The notes under the pieces: model-generated
What the model saw: only the letters and a program-made list of their open reading frames with translations
Told to the model about the DNA's origin: nothing
Databases searched by the model: none
Translations under genes and position numbers: made by a program
NCBI GenBank assembly: GCA_910577015.1
Contig: CAJTKU010000002.1
Span: forward strand, 1-64,000
DNA length: 64,000 nt
Direction: 5' to 3'
Source of the DNA: an uncultured Lachnospiraceae bacterium
GTDB lineage: Bacteria > Bacillota > Clostridia > Lachnospirales > Lachnospiraceae
In this document: positions 25,120 through 33,220 of the stretch, piece by piece
Layout: the number at the start of each line of letters is the position of its first letter
How positions within the stretch are numbered: position 1 is the first letter of the stretch

Positions 25120-26268
25120 ATGAAAGCGGCAAAAATTGTACTGATAACGGTTTTATGTGGGTTAATCCTGTTTTTATGCAGTATCCTGGGAATGGGAATG
25201 CGGGAGGGCAGTTCATTTTTCTCCCGCAACGGCATTAGCATATATCCAAATTATGAATTGGTGCAGGAGTGGGAGATGTCCCCTGACGCAGTTACACAAT
25301 TGAGCGTGCATTACGGCATGAATAATAATGATGTTCTGATATATGAAGGAACAGGGGATAAGATTGTCATACGGGAGTATGCAAATTTTGAAATGGAAGA
25401 CAGGCAGCGCACCACCGTTTCACAGGAAAAAAACGAATTGACGGTGCAGGGCAGGAACCGCAGCGTTATGTTTTTTTATATTGGCGGAGGCCGTCATGCT
25501 TATACGGAAATTTACCTTCCCGTGGGATTTACTCCCGATATGTATATCAAGACCCTGAGCGGTGATATTGTGGCGGACATTGACATTTCAGCAAGTAATA
25601 ATATTGAAGTTTCCAGCACCAGCGGCGATATCCATTTTCTGCATGTAGACGCGAAAAACATAATGGCAGCTTCCACCAGTGGCGAAATATATTTTGAAGA
25701 AGCAGCGGGCGCAATTTCCATGTCCACGACCAGTGGGGATATTACAGTGCAAAAGGCATCGGGAAATGCATCCGTATCCTCAACCAGCGGTTGCATTATT
25801 CTGCGGGAAGCAGAAGGCGATGTATCGGCGTCCACGACCAGCGGTGATATTGCAGTACAGGGAAGCAGCGGAGAAAGGCATGTCAGTTCCACTTCCGGTG
25901 AAATCAGGCTGGACGGGGTAAATGGAAGGTTTGACTTAAACACAACGAGCGGCGATATCATTCTCGGAAATGGAACAGGGTATGGGAAGGTGCATACCAT
26001 CAGCGGTGAGGTCAGGGTTGGACTGATTGACATGCAGGGAAACCTTTCTGTCGGAACAACCAGCAGCGATGTCTTTTTGCAGCTTCCGGCCGAAGCGGAA
26101 TTTGCATTTGATTTTGATTCTGTAAGCGGGGAGTGTGAAACGTTCTTTGACGATGTGCTTTCTTATAACAAAAAAGGCACGTCTGCATCAGGCGTTTATG
26201 GGAGCAATACAGGTACAGAAGTGAAAATTTCCACCACGAGCGGTGATGTGTGGGTTTCGGAAAATTAA
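25120..26268 (+). CDS. DUF4097 beta-solenoid repeat protein
   Basis: This 382-residue protein starts at the ATG after GAGGGAAA. One N-terminal membrane segment (about 5-27) is followed by an outer domain of repeated short strands with the signature (S)TTSGDI, about a dozen times between residues 145 and 380. This predicts a right-handed beta-solenoid of the DUF4097 family. It is last in the PadR operon. The repeat DNA is not identical between units, so the repeats are old. Its ligand or partner is unknown. Confidence 0.85.
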   Translation: MKAAKIVLITVLCGLILFLCSILGMGMREGSSFFSRNGISIYPNYELVQEWEMSPDAVTQLSVHYGMNNNDVLIYEGTGDKIVIREYANFEMEDRQRTTVSQEKNELTVQGRNRSVMFFYIGGGRHAYTEIYLPVGFTPDMYIKTLSGDIVADIDISASNNIEVSSTSGDIHFLHVDAKNIMAASTSGEIYFEEAAGAISMSTTSGDITVQKASGNASVSSTSGCIILREAEGDVSASTTSGDIAVQGSSGERHVSSTSGEIRLDGVNGRFDLNTTSGDIILGNGTGYGKVHTISGEVRVGLIDMQGNLSVGTTSSDVFLQLPAEAEFAFDFDSVSGECETFFDDVLSYNKKGTSASGVYGSNTGTEVKISTTSGDVWVSEN

Positions 26269-26280
26269 AAATGAATAAAT

Positions 26281-26320
26281 AAGGCAGAACCTACGGTATC
26301 CCAATGGTTCTGCCTTTTTC
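26281..26320. terminator. Bidirectional terminator
   Basis: AAGGCAGAACC (26281-26291) pairs perfectly with GGTTCTGCCTT (26306-26316), followed by T residues. It separates the convergent DUF4097 and lipoprotein genes. Confidence 0.85.
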
Positions 26321-26328
26321 TTTACGAT

Positions 26329-26790
26329 TTATTTTACTTTCTCAAAGGTAAGCCTGTCAAATGCAGCTTCTGCTTCTTCCTTAGATGCAAGGCTGGCTAT
26401 GATAACTGCGGTATCACTTCCCTTTATTTTAAACAGGAAAGTTGTTTCCGTTCCTGCGGCCCCGTCAAATTGATAGAAATAAAAGGTCGGTGAATCACTT
26501 GGCGTTGCTTTCAGGATAACGGCGTCTGATGCAGTGATTGCAGCAGCATAGGTATCGAATCCCGAAGAGGTTAAAAACATGCCGTTCAAGACGTCTTCAT
26601 TATCTTTTTGGACGGTAATCATGCCATCTTCCTCCAACAGGTTGTAGCCGCCGGTTGTATCCAGGGTTACTTTGACCGACTCGCCGTTTTCAATCTGGAA
26701 TGTAAGGGACTTGCCGGTGCTGCAGGCAGCAAATGTGAAAGCCATAAGCAGACATAAAAGGGTTGCGATAGTAAGTTTTTTCAGTTTCAT
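26329..26790 (-). CDS. Small lipoprotein of unknown function
   Basis: This 153-residue protein has a signal peptide with lipobox FAAC (Cys at about 22), so it is a membrane-anchored surface lipoprotein. The mature part is a beta-rich domain (VKVTLDTTGGYNLLEEDG, FYFYQFDGAAGTETTFLFKI) ending in a short helix. I recognise no family. It follows the upstream membrane protein with an ATGA overlap, so both are made together. Confidence 0.7.
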   Translation of the reverse strand: MKLKKLTIATLLCLLMAFTFAACSTGKSLTFQIENGESVKVTLDTTGGYNLLEEDGMITVQKDNEDVLNGMFLTSSGFDTYAAAITASDAVILKATPSDSPTFYFYQFDGAAGTETTFLFKIKGSDTAVIIASLASKEEAEAAFDRLTFEKVK

Positions 26791-27914
26791 AATGTATTCT
26801 CCTTGTTTGTTTTTCTATCCTGACACAGACGGATAAACTCAGGATAATTTTTTTGATATAAATTCATTAATTGGTCTGTGTAGCCAATTATGATAGCGGA
26901 ATTGGAATCTGACAGTTGCTGTAAAATGGCCTGACAGTCTTCTTTCGAAGAAATGGAGACGGATTCTTTTTTCTTATCATCCGTGTAAAGCATAATCATA
27001 TATGTAGTATTGACGGTTCTGCCATACTTTTTGTGCTGGGTTTCATGGGTATATGCCCAAATTAATTTGTCAAGCTCAACAACAAAGGTTTTGGCGTTTA
27101 CCGTAGAAAACAGATACCGGTTTCCTATCTTGATATCACGGCAAATGCCTTTGGAGGTCTGATAATCACTGTCAGCCATCTGAAGATTCATGTCGCCTCC
27201 GGCGCCAAGGGCTTTTACCATAGCTTTCTGGTAACCGCCGGTCAGGGCCTTTATCAGCATATAAAGGGAAATGATTAACAGTAATACGCCGATGCCGGTA
27301 AAGATACAGGAATTAAAGATAGGGCCTGTGGATAATTCATTTACCGCAATGTAGTAGGGAGCGCAGTAGGTTTCAAATTCTTCATTGGTATAGTCGGCGG
27401 ATGTAAAGAAATCCTTGTAATAACGCAGCATTTTATCTTCCATGGGACGAATCTCACCGCGCAGGGTAATGGAAGTGCGTAAATCCAGTTTGTCATAGCT
27501 GTCAAGAAATTTATAACTGTTACGAACCACGGATTCCATTTCGTCATAATATTTGGATGGAATCTCAATCCCCATATATTGAAACCAAAGGCTGCTGTCC
27601 GCCATATAAGGCTCCAGACCGCCAACCAAAATGACATAATACTTATGGGAACTTCTGCGGGAAACCGTAGAGCCGTATTTGTTTTTGGTGGTGGTGATTT
27701 CTTCCATGTAATCGCCAAATGTCAGATTCAAATCAAGGGTAACATACTGACCGTCCAGTTCTTCCATGGAAAGGCTTTCAAAAGGAACCGGACCCTTCAA
27801 AACAGTTATGACGTCGCGCCCCCAAATACCGAGTAAAATACAGGCGATTACCATCATAATGATAATTCCGGGCATCACTTTTTTAAGCGATAGCTTTTTA
27901 AACTCTTTTAACAT
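26787..27914 (-). CDS. Two-segment membrane protein of unknown function
   Basis: This 375-residue protein starts at the ATG at 27914, behind AGAGGGAGGAAG; longer frames upstream run into repeat copy E and are not coding. It has an N-terminal membrane segment (about 15-33), an outer domain of about 180 residues, a second membrane segment (about 215-237) and a cytoplasmic C-terminal domain. The last has KTFVVELDKLIWAYTHETQ and TTYMIMLYTDDKKKESVSI, resembling small PH-like folds. The family is not recognised with confidence. Confidence 0.65.
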   Translation of the reverse strand: MLKEFKKLSLKKVMPGIIIMMVIACILLGIWGRDVITVLKGPVPFESLSMEELDGQYVTLDLNLTFGDYMEEITTTKNKYGSTVSRRSSHKYYVILVGGLEPYMADSSLWFQYMGIEIPSKYYDEMESVVRNSYKFLDSYDKLDLRTSITLRGEIRPMEDKMLRYYKDFFTSADYTNEEFETYCAPYYIAVNELSTGPIFNSCIFTGIGVLLLIISLYMLIKALTGGYQKAMVKALGAGGDMNLQMADSDYQTSKGICRDIKIGNRYLFSTVNAKTFVVELDKLIWAYTHETQHKKYGRTVNTTYMIMLYTDDKKKESVSISSKEDCQAILQQLSDSNSAIIIGYTDQLMNLYQKNYPEFIRLCQDRKTNKENTL

Positions 27915-27993
27915 CTTCCTCCCTCTTTCTCTTTCGATGATTCCTTTTTGATAATAACATCTTTCGGTTGATTCATCAATATAAAGAATTAAA

Positions 27994-28178
27994 GTTTCCG
28001 TATTTTGCATGGCGGCAGCAGGGGCGTGCATTTGTTCCAACAGGACACGCTTCCGCTCGGGTAAAAACGCAATGGTACGTAGGATGCTATAAGACAGCAT
28101 CCAAGTACCAGCGTTTTTACACGGTCCCTTATGGAATCAAATGCACACCCCTGCTGCCGCCATGCAAAATACGGAAAC
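27994..28178. repeat. Nested palindromic element, copy E (full length)
   Basis: The outer arms 27994-28034 and 28138-28178 pair over 41 bases with one mismatch. They begin with the same GTTTCCGTATTTTGCATGGCGG as copy A. Inside are the shared core halves, the stem GTAAAAACGC/GCGTTTTTAC, GGTAC/GTACC, and the apical GGATGCT/AGCATCC. It is in the opposite orientation to copy A and occupies most of the 351-base gap 27915-28265. Confidence 0.88.
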
Positions 28179-28200
28179 CCGGGGAAAACCCTACAATGAG

Positions 28201-28232
28201 AAGGGGTATGTCAGATTCCCTGACATACCCCT
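28201..28232. terminator. Strong hairpin after rubrerythrin gene
   Basis: AGGGGTATGTCAG pairs with CTGACATACCCCT around a short loop. No long T tract follows on the minus strand, so it may act as an mRNA-stabilising or weak termination hairpin. Confidence 0.5.
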
Positions 28233-28265
28233 AAATCTTCAATCATTTTGATGTTACACCATTTA

Positions 28266-28805
28266 TTAGCCAAAGTATCTCTTTAAAAGTCCTTCAAATG
28301 CTTTGCCGTGACGGGCTTCATCCCTTGCCATCTCGTGAACGGTGTCATGGATTGCATCCAGGTTCAGCGCTTTTGCACGTTTTGCCAAATCGAACTTGCC
28401 TGCGGTAGCGCCGTTTTCAGCGTCAACCCTCATTTCCAGATTCTTTTTGGTGGAATCGGTTACAACTTCGCCTAACAGTTCTGCAAACTTGGCAGCGTGC
28501 TCTGCCTCTTCATAAGCAGCTTTCTCCCAGTACATGCCGATTTCGGGATAACCTTCCCTGTGGGCAACCCTTGCCATTGCAAGATACATGCCGACTTCCG
28601 TACATTCTCCTTCAAAGTTAGCGCGAAGGTCTTTGATGATATCTTCGGGAACACCCTGTGCAACGCCTACAACGTGCTCGGCAGCCCAGGTTTTTTCAGC
28701 GGACTGTGCAGTAAACTTCTCAGCGGGAGCATGGCAGATGGGGCACTCGGCGGGTGCGCTGTCTCCTTCGTGAACATAACCACATACCTGACATACAAAT
28801 TTCAT
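28266..28805 (-). CDS. Reverse-type rubrerythrin (N-terminal rubredoxin-like domain)
   Basis: This 179-residue protein starts with a rubredoxin-like iron site (C5-x2-C8 in CQVCGYVH, and CPICHAP), followed by a ferritin-like diiron domain (FEGECTEVGMYLAMARVA, YEEAEHAAKFAELLGE, VHEMARDEARHGKAFEGLL). In the classical form the order of domains is the other way round. Such proteins reduce hydrogen peroxide using electrons from NADH-dependent partners. A PerR-box-like sequence lies just upstream. Confidence 0.92.
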   Translation of the reverse strand: MKFVCQVCGYVHEGDSAPAECPICHAPAEKFTAQSAEKTWAAEHVVGVAQGVPEDIIKDLRANFEGECTEVGMYLAMARVAHREGYPEIGMYWEKAAYEEAEHAAKFAELLGEVVTDSTKKNLEMRVDAENGATAGKFDLAKRAKALNLDAIHDTVHEMARDEARHGKAFEGLLKRYFG

Positions 28806-28830
28806 ACTTTTCTCTCCTTTTCATAAAATG

Positions 28831-28845
28831 TTATTTTCTATATAA
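28831..28845 (-). promoter_or_regulatory. Candidate PerR box upstream of rubrerythrin
   Basis: TTATTTTCTATATAA matches 10 of 14 fixed positions of the PerR consensus (TTATAATnATTATAA). It lies 26 bases ahead of the rubrerythrin start. AT-rich sequence makes chance matches possible. Confidence 0.4.
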
Positions 28846-28883
28846 ATTTTCCTTCATCCGAAATAGGATGGAGTTAAGAAAAT

Positions 28884-29678
28884 TTATGGTTTCCAATTAG
28901 GAAATTTATAATCATATAAACAACCGTTAGATTCCATATAACTGCGGCAGCTTTCTCCGTCCGAAATGTCTCCCGGAATATCGGGAAGATAGTATATCGA
29001 GTAATAGCCGTATATTTTCCGGTCTATTATTATTTTTTCCACCTGTGAAGCCATTTCCTCCCATTCTGTTTCTGAAACAACGGGACCGGTCAGATAGACA
29101 GCAGTCTGGGGAGAGAGGTATATGCTTCCGTCGGTTATCTCCGTCATTGTAAATGAATCCAATTCCTTGGGAGACGGAAATACAGAATAGATTCCAACCA
29201 GAGAGTCTATTTCACCGGAAAATTCATGATACACATAACTATCGTATGATTCCCTGATTACCACTCCATAAAAATTATCCGTTATGGTTACAGCGCCTTC
29301 TTCCAATCTTATATATATGCCATAAATGTCTTCACTGCCGGTCTCACATATCTGAAATTTGTAATAAGGACTCCCCCAAGTGTTTTTGGGTGTCCCGCCG
29401 ACAAAATCAAAATGGTAATCAGGATACTTTTCACTTAAGTAGTCCAGAGAGGCGCGGTAAAGCAGCAGCATTCTTTCCTGATAGGAGAATAACTCCCCGC
29501 TTTCTATTTTTTCGACATCATAATCCGCAGGAAAAATCTTTAACAGCAGTTCGGCTTCTTCTTCGGTCATTGTCAGTTCTTTTTTTGCAATATCCGTATT
29601 ACCTCTATTGCGGAAAGCGCATCCGCCCAGACAGAATATCAGCATTACAAAGGAAAATAAAACTATTTTTTTCTTCAA
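28884..29678 (-). CDS. Lipoprotein of unknown function
   Basis: This 264-residue protein has a signal peptide with lipobox LGGC (Cys at about 20). The mature part is acidic, with an N-terminal helical region (MTEEEAELLLKIFPADYDVEKI) and later beta-type segments. I do not recognise a family. It directly follows perR (2 bases between stop and start region) and is probably in the same transcript, which would put it under PerR control; that is inference. Confidence 0.65.
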   Translation of the reverse strand: MKKKIVLFSFVMLIFCLGGCAFRNRGNTDIAKKELTMTEEEAELLLKIFPADYDVEKIESGELFSYQERMLLLYRASLDYLSEKYPDYHFDFVGGTPKNTWGSPYYKFQICETGSEDIYGIYIRLEEGAVTITDNFYGVVIRESYDSYVYHEFSGEIDSLVGIYSVFPSPKELDSFTMTEITDGSIYLSPQTAVYLTGPVVSETEWEEMASQVEKIIIDRKIYGYYSIYYLPDIPGDISDGESCRSYMESNGCLYDYKFPNWKP

Positions 29679-29680
29679 GG

Positions 29681-30073
29681 TTAATTTCCTTTCTTATGGC
29701 AGCAGCATCCGCATTTGCCGTAAAAGTAGGTGACATGTCCCGCTATTTTTCCGTCAAAATTGGCGTCTGCAATATCCACAATGGATTCAAAGCTTTTCAT
29801 GTCAAGGTCAATTACCCTGCCGCATTCGCTGCACACAAAATGGTAATGGGGAGAGGTATCGTAATCAAAATGGTCCACGCCGTCCCCGACGCGCAGCCTG
29901 GTGATTTCTCCCGATTCAGCCAGCATGGTCAGATTGCGGTAGACTGTGCCGAGACTGATATTGGGTATCTGCTGCCGAATCGCCATATATACATTGTCCG
30001 CTGTGGGATGGTCCTTGCGGGAGGCAAGATAATGCTTGATTTCTTCCCGCTGCCTGCTGTACTTGGTAGCCAT
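29681..30073 (-). CDS. perR: Fur-family regulator, PerR type
   Basis: This 130-residue regulator has a winged-helix domain (SRQREEIKHYLASRKDHPTA, SLGTVYRNLTMLAESGEI) and a metal-binding dimerisation domain (HFDYDTSPHYHFVCSECG; C-terminal CGKCGCC). It has the two structural-zinc Cys pairs and the His/Asp-rich regulatory site of PerR/Fur. The neighbouring rubrerythrin and its possible box favour peroxide sensing over iron sensing, but Fur cannot be excluded. Confidence 0.88.
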   Translation of the reverse strand: MATKYSRQREEIKHYLASRKDHPTADNVYMAIRQQIPNISLGTVYRNLTMLAESGEITRLRVGDGVDHFDYDTSPHYHFVCSECGRVIDLDMKSFESIVDIADANFDGKIAGHVTYFYGKCGCCCHKKGN

Positions 30074-30087
30074 TTCTCCTCCTATAA

Positions 30088-30100
30088 AATGAGAATCATT
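30088..30100 (-). promoter_or_regulatory. Fur/PerR-type operator ahead of perR
   Basis: The palindrome AATGAGAATCATT sits 15 bases upstream of the perR start and resembles Fur/PerR boxes (core of the repeated ATAAT pattern). It probably mediates autoregulation. Confidence 0.6.
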
Positions 30101-30203
30101 ACTATTTTTATTATATATTTTTTTTGTGGTTTGTCAATAAGTGTTTATACTTTTTTTAGGATAATCTTCTTTTCAGTTAATTCCATTTTGGACTGGAAGA
30201 TGC

Positions 30204-30209
30204 TATAAT
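30204..30209 (+). promoter_or_regulatory. -10 element for the second two-component operon
   Basis: A perfect TATAAT lies 31 bases ahead of the kinase start; the -35 position (TTCCAT) is a weak match. Confidence 0.45.
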
Positions 30210-30239
30210 GTCTTTATTCGAGAAAGGAAGAACACCAGT

Positions 30240-31751
30240 ATGAAGTTTAAAACAAGACTGAAGGTGACTTTTGCAGTGATTGTACTGGTGCCTATCATAT
30301 TGATGACGTTTGCATTCATGCTGATAGGCGCTACGCTGCTGCGGAGCCAGCGGATATCAGGCTTTGGGGATGTGGATTATGCGACCATGTCCGATGGGGG
30401 ACAGGCCGTAGGCCTGCAGACGCAGCTTTTATATGAGGAGCTGTCGGAAAAGCTGGAGGAAAGTCCTTTTATTTTTGAGGACGAGGCGTTTCTGGATTCT
30501 GTCAGCGCCGATATGGGCAGGAAAAATTCGTATATTCTTGTCAGAAAAGATGGCGAAATTTTTTACACGGGAAATAAAATAGCTGCAGAGCAGATTATTG
30601 ATAAACTGCCGGAATATGGGCAGGACAATCCGGAAAGTTCATCCGGATATTATTTTTATGATTCACAAAAGTATGTAAAACAGTTGGATTTCGTGTTTTC
30701 AGACGGCACGCCGGGCAGCCTGTTTATTATATCGAGGGTGGTCAGCCTGATATACAAGCCGATGCTGGTTGACATGTTCATTGCCATTTGCGTAATTTTA
30801 GTTTTTACCAGCATCATGCTTACCCGATGGATACACAAAGGTGTGTTCAGGCCGATAAACCAGCTTAATGTGGCGATGAAAAAAATCAAGGACGGCAATT
30901 TTGATTATATGCTCTCCACGGAATCCAGAGGAGAAATCGGGGACTTGTACCGCAATTATGAGGACATGAGGCTGAGGCTTAAGGAATCCACCGAAGAAAA
31001 GATGGTACAGGAGAAGCAGAACCGGGAACTGATTAGCAATATCTCCCACGATTTAAAGACGCCCATTACCGCGATTAAGGGTTATATGGAGGGCATTATG
31101 GACGGCGTGGCGGACACGCCGGAAAAGATGGATAAGTATATCAAGACAGTCTATAATAAAGCCAATGACATGGACAGACTGATTAATGAGCTTACCATTT
31201 ATTCCGGGATAGACAGTAACCGCATACCTTATAATTTCCACCGCATCAATGTAGCGGATTATTTCGGGGATTGTGTAGAAGAGGTAGGGCTTGACCTTGA
31301 GTCAAAGAATATAGAACTGAATTATTCCAATCTTGTGGCGCCGGATACCATCATCATCGCCGACCCGGAACAGATGAAGCGGGTCATCAATAACATTATC
31401 AGCAACAGCATCAAGTATATAGATAAGCCCAAAGGGGTCATTGATATCAGGATTTTAGATGAACTGGATTCGGTCAGGATAGAAATAGAGGATAATGGAA
31501 AAGGTATTTCAGCAAAGGACCTGCCAAAAGTTTTCGAGAGGTTTTACCGGACGGACGCTTCCCGCAACTCCTCACAGGGCGGCAGCGGCATCGGATTGTC
31601 GATTGTAAAGAAGATTGTCGAAGACCATGGCGGATATATCTGGGCAACCAGCAAAGAAGGGGAAGGCACTTGTATGCATTTTGTAATCCGTAAGTACAGG
31701 GAATTGCAGAATACGCCGAATGAGGGCAGGAAAAAGGAGGATTATTCATGA
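30240..31751 (+). CDS. Sensor histidine kinase (HAMP type)
   Basis: This 503-residue kinase has an N-terminal membrane segment (about 10-32), an outer sensor region to about 170, a second membrane segment (about 175-197) and HAMP. The HisKA box is LISNISHDLKTPITAIKGYM and the ATPase boxes are NIISNSIKYI, DNGKGISAKDLPKVFERFYR and GSGIGLSIVKKI. GAAAGGAAG precedes the ATG. Its stop overlaps the response regulator start by 4 bases. The signal is not readable. Confidence 0.9.
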   Translation: MKFKTRLKVTFAVIVLVPIILMTFAFMLIGATLLRSQRISGFGDVDYATMSDGGQAVGLQTQLLYEELSEKLEESPFIFEDEAFLDSVSADMGRKNSYILVRKDGEIFYTGNKIAAEQIIDKLPEYGQDNPESSSGYYFYDSQKYVKQLDFVFSDGTPGSLFIISRVVSLIYKPMLVDMFIAICVILVFTSIMLTRWIHKGVFRPINQLNVAMKKIKDGNFDYMLSTESRGEIGDLYRNYEDMRLRLKESTEEKMVQEKQNRELISNISHDLKTPITAIKGYMEGIMDGVADTPEKMDKYIKTVYNKANDMDRLINELTIYSGIDSNRIPYNFHRINVADYFGDCVEEVGLDLESKNIELNYSNLVAPDTIIIADPEQMKRVINNIISNSIKYIDKPKGVIDIRILDELDSVRIEIEDNGKGISAKDLPKVFERFYRTDASRNSSQGGSGIGLSIVKKIVEDHGGYIWATSKEGEGTCMHFVIRKYRELQNTPNEGRKKEDYS

Positions 31752-32440
31752 GCAGGATTTTAATTATTGAAGATGAAGAAGCAATTGCCGATTTGGAGAA
31801 AGATTATCTGGAACTCAGTGATTTTGAAGTGGAGATAAAGAATACAGGGGATGCGGGGCTTGAGGCTGCGCTTGCACAGGATTTTGATTTGGTAGTGCTG
31901 GATTTGATGCTTCCGGGCATGGATGGTTTTGAAGTCTGCAAGAAAATCCGTGAAGAAAAAAACATTCCCATTCTGATGGTGTCTGCGAAAAAAGATGATA
32001 TTGATAAAATACGCGGACTGGGTCTTGGGGCGGACGACTACATGACAAAGCCCTTCAGCCCCAGCGAACTGGTTGCAAGGGTAAAGGCGCATCTGGCCCG
32101 TTATGACAGGCTGGTGGGCACAGCCGTGAAAACCCAGAATGATATTGTGGAAATCCGGGGCATCCGCATTGACAAAACAGCCAGAAGGGTGTATGTGGAA
32201 GGTGAGGAAAAAGCTTTTACCACAAAGGAATTTGATTTGCTGACATTTTTGGCGGAACACCCCAACCATGTGTTTACAAAGGAAGAACTTTTCCGGGAAA
32301 TCTGGGATATGGATTCTATCGGCGATATTGCAACGGTTACCGTGCATATTAAGAAAATCAGGGAAAAGATAGAATATGACACCGCAAAGCCACAGTACAT
32401 CGAAACCATCTGGGGAGTGGGATACAGGTTTAAGATTTAA
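31748..32440 (+). CDS. OmpR/PhoB-family response regulator
   Basis: This 230-residue regulator has a receiver (RILIIEDEEAIADLEKDYL; Asp in DLVVLDLMLPGMDGFE; Lys in TKPFSPSELVARV) and a winged-helix output domain (VFTKEELFREIWDMD, VTVHIKKIREKI). It is the cognate partner of the upstream kinase through the ATGA overlap and an AAAAGGAGG site in the kinase's end. Confidence 0.92.
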   Translation: MSRILIIEDEEAIADLEKDYLELSDFEVEIKNTGDAGLEAALAQDFDLVVLDLMLPGMDGFEVCKKIREEKNIPILMVSAKKDDIDKIRGLGLGADDYMTKPFSPSELVARVKAHLARYDRLVGTAVKTQNDIVEIRGIRIDKTARRVYVEGEEKAFTTKEFDLLTFLAEHPNHVFTKEELFREIWDMDSIGDIATVTVHIKKIREKIEYDTAKPQYIETIWGVGYRFKI

Positions 32441-32462
32441 GATGCCGGTTTGAAGTAATTTA

Positions 32463-32491
32463 TTGAAAAGCGGTAAAACTTACAGTATGAT
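32463..32491 (+). promoter_or_regulatory. Sigma-A promoter for the toxin-antitoxin pair
   Basis: TTGAAA (32463-32468) and TATGAT (32486-32491) have a 17-base spacer, 27 bases ahead of the antitoxin-like gene. Confidence 0.65.
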
Positions 32492-32517
32492 AGAAGAAAA
32501 GAAAAGGGAGTGATTGA

Positions 32518-32760
32518 ATGACACGAATCAAGGAAAAAGCAGTTGAAATGATTCAACGAATGCCAGATGATGATATGTTTTATGTAATCAATATCCTTCA
32601 GAGTTTGGAAGAAATGACAGCAAAGAAAGATACGGAAAGGGAACAAGCTATCACAGCATATCAGGATATACTGAAGCTTAAAGGAAGGTTGCCGCAAGAC
32701 TTTGATGCGGAAAAGGAATTAGCAGAAGCAAGGGAGGAGAAATATGGTAATCTTGGTTGA
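32518..32760 (+). CDS. Probable antitoxin of a PIN-domain toxin-antitoxin pair
   Basis: This 80-residue, strongly charged helical protein (MTRIKEKAVEMIQRMPDDDM at the start) has a ribosome site GGGAGTG. It overlaps the PIN-domain gene by 17 bases. No classic DNA-binding fold is clear, but its size, charge and coupling to a PIN toxin fit an antitoxin. The C-terminal part (LPQDFDAEKELAEAREEKYG) could be the toxin-wrapping tail. Confidence 0.7.
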   Translation: MTRIKEKAVEMIQRMPDDDMFYVINILQSLEEMTAKKDTEREQAITAYQDILKLKGRLPQDFDAEKELAEAREEKYGNLG

Positions 32761-33154
32761 CACAAATATTCTTATAGATGTTATTGCCAATCGAGAGCCT
32801 TATGCTGAATATGGGAAGAGGATATTAGAAAAATGTGCCAAAAGAGAAGTTACAGGCATCATAGCAGCTCATAGCATTCCGAATTTGTTTTATATCCTTA
32901 GAAAAGATTTCAGTCAGGAAGAAAGGCGTGCTGTGTTAAAAGATTTATGTTCTATATTTCGTATTTCTGAATTAAATAAGAATAAGATAATGGCAGCATT
33001 AGATAATGTAAATTTTTTGGATTTTGAGGACAGTTTACAGGAAGAATGTGCGGTAGAAGAAATGACAGATTATATTGTGACAAGAAATCCGAATGATTTT
33101 GTAGATTCAAGAGTAAAAATTATTCAGCCGCATGAACTGATGCGTCTTTTATAG
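32744..33154 (+). CDS. PIN-domain ribonuclease toxin (VapC-like)
   Basis: This 136-residue protein has the PIN fold signatures: MVILVDTNILIDVIANREPY with the first catalytic Asp, a central ITGIIAAHSIPNLFYILRK-like segment with acidic residues downstream, and late acidic residues in EEMTDYIVTRNPNDF. PIN toxins cut tRNA or rRNA when released from their antitoxin. The start overlaps the antitoxin gene, with AGGGAGGAG upstream. Confidence 0.85.
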   Translation: MVILVDTNILIDVIANREPYAEYGKRILEKCAKREVTGIIAAHSIPNLFYILRKDFSQEERRAVLKDLCSIFRISELNKNKIMAALDNVNFLDFEDSLQEECAVEEMTDYIVTRNPNDFVDSRVKIIQPHELMRLL

Positions 33155-33169
33155 TATGAAACAGCAAAC

Positions 33170-33201
33170 AAATAGCAGGTTCGCATACCTGCTATTTGTT
33201 A
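33170..33201. terminator. Bidirectional terminator
   Basis: AAATAGCAGGT and ACCTGCTATTT form a perfect hairpin (33170-33197), T-rich on both sides, between convergent genes. Confidence 0.8.
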
Positions 33202-33220
33202 TTAAGGAATCGGTGGTTTT

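Noticed and set aside
26787..28100. Longer reading of the two-segment membrane protein starting in repeat copy E
   Set aside because: The extension is encoded by the repeat; a strong ribosome site supports the start at 27914.
4924..28178. CRISPR array explanation for the repeated elements
   Set aside because: The copies are kilobases apart, of unequal length and palindromic, without regular spacers or cas genes.
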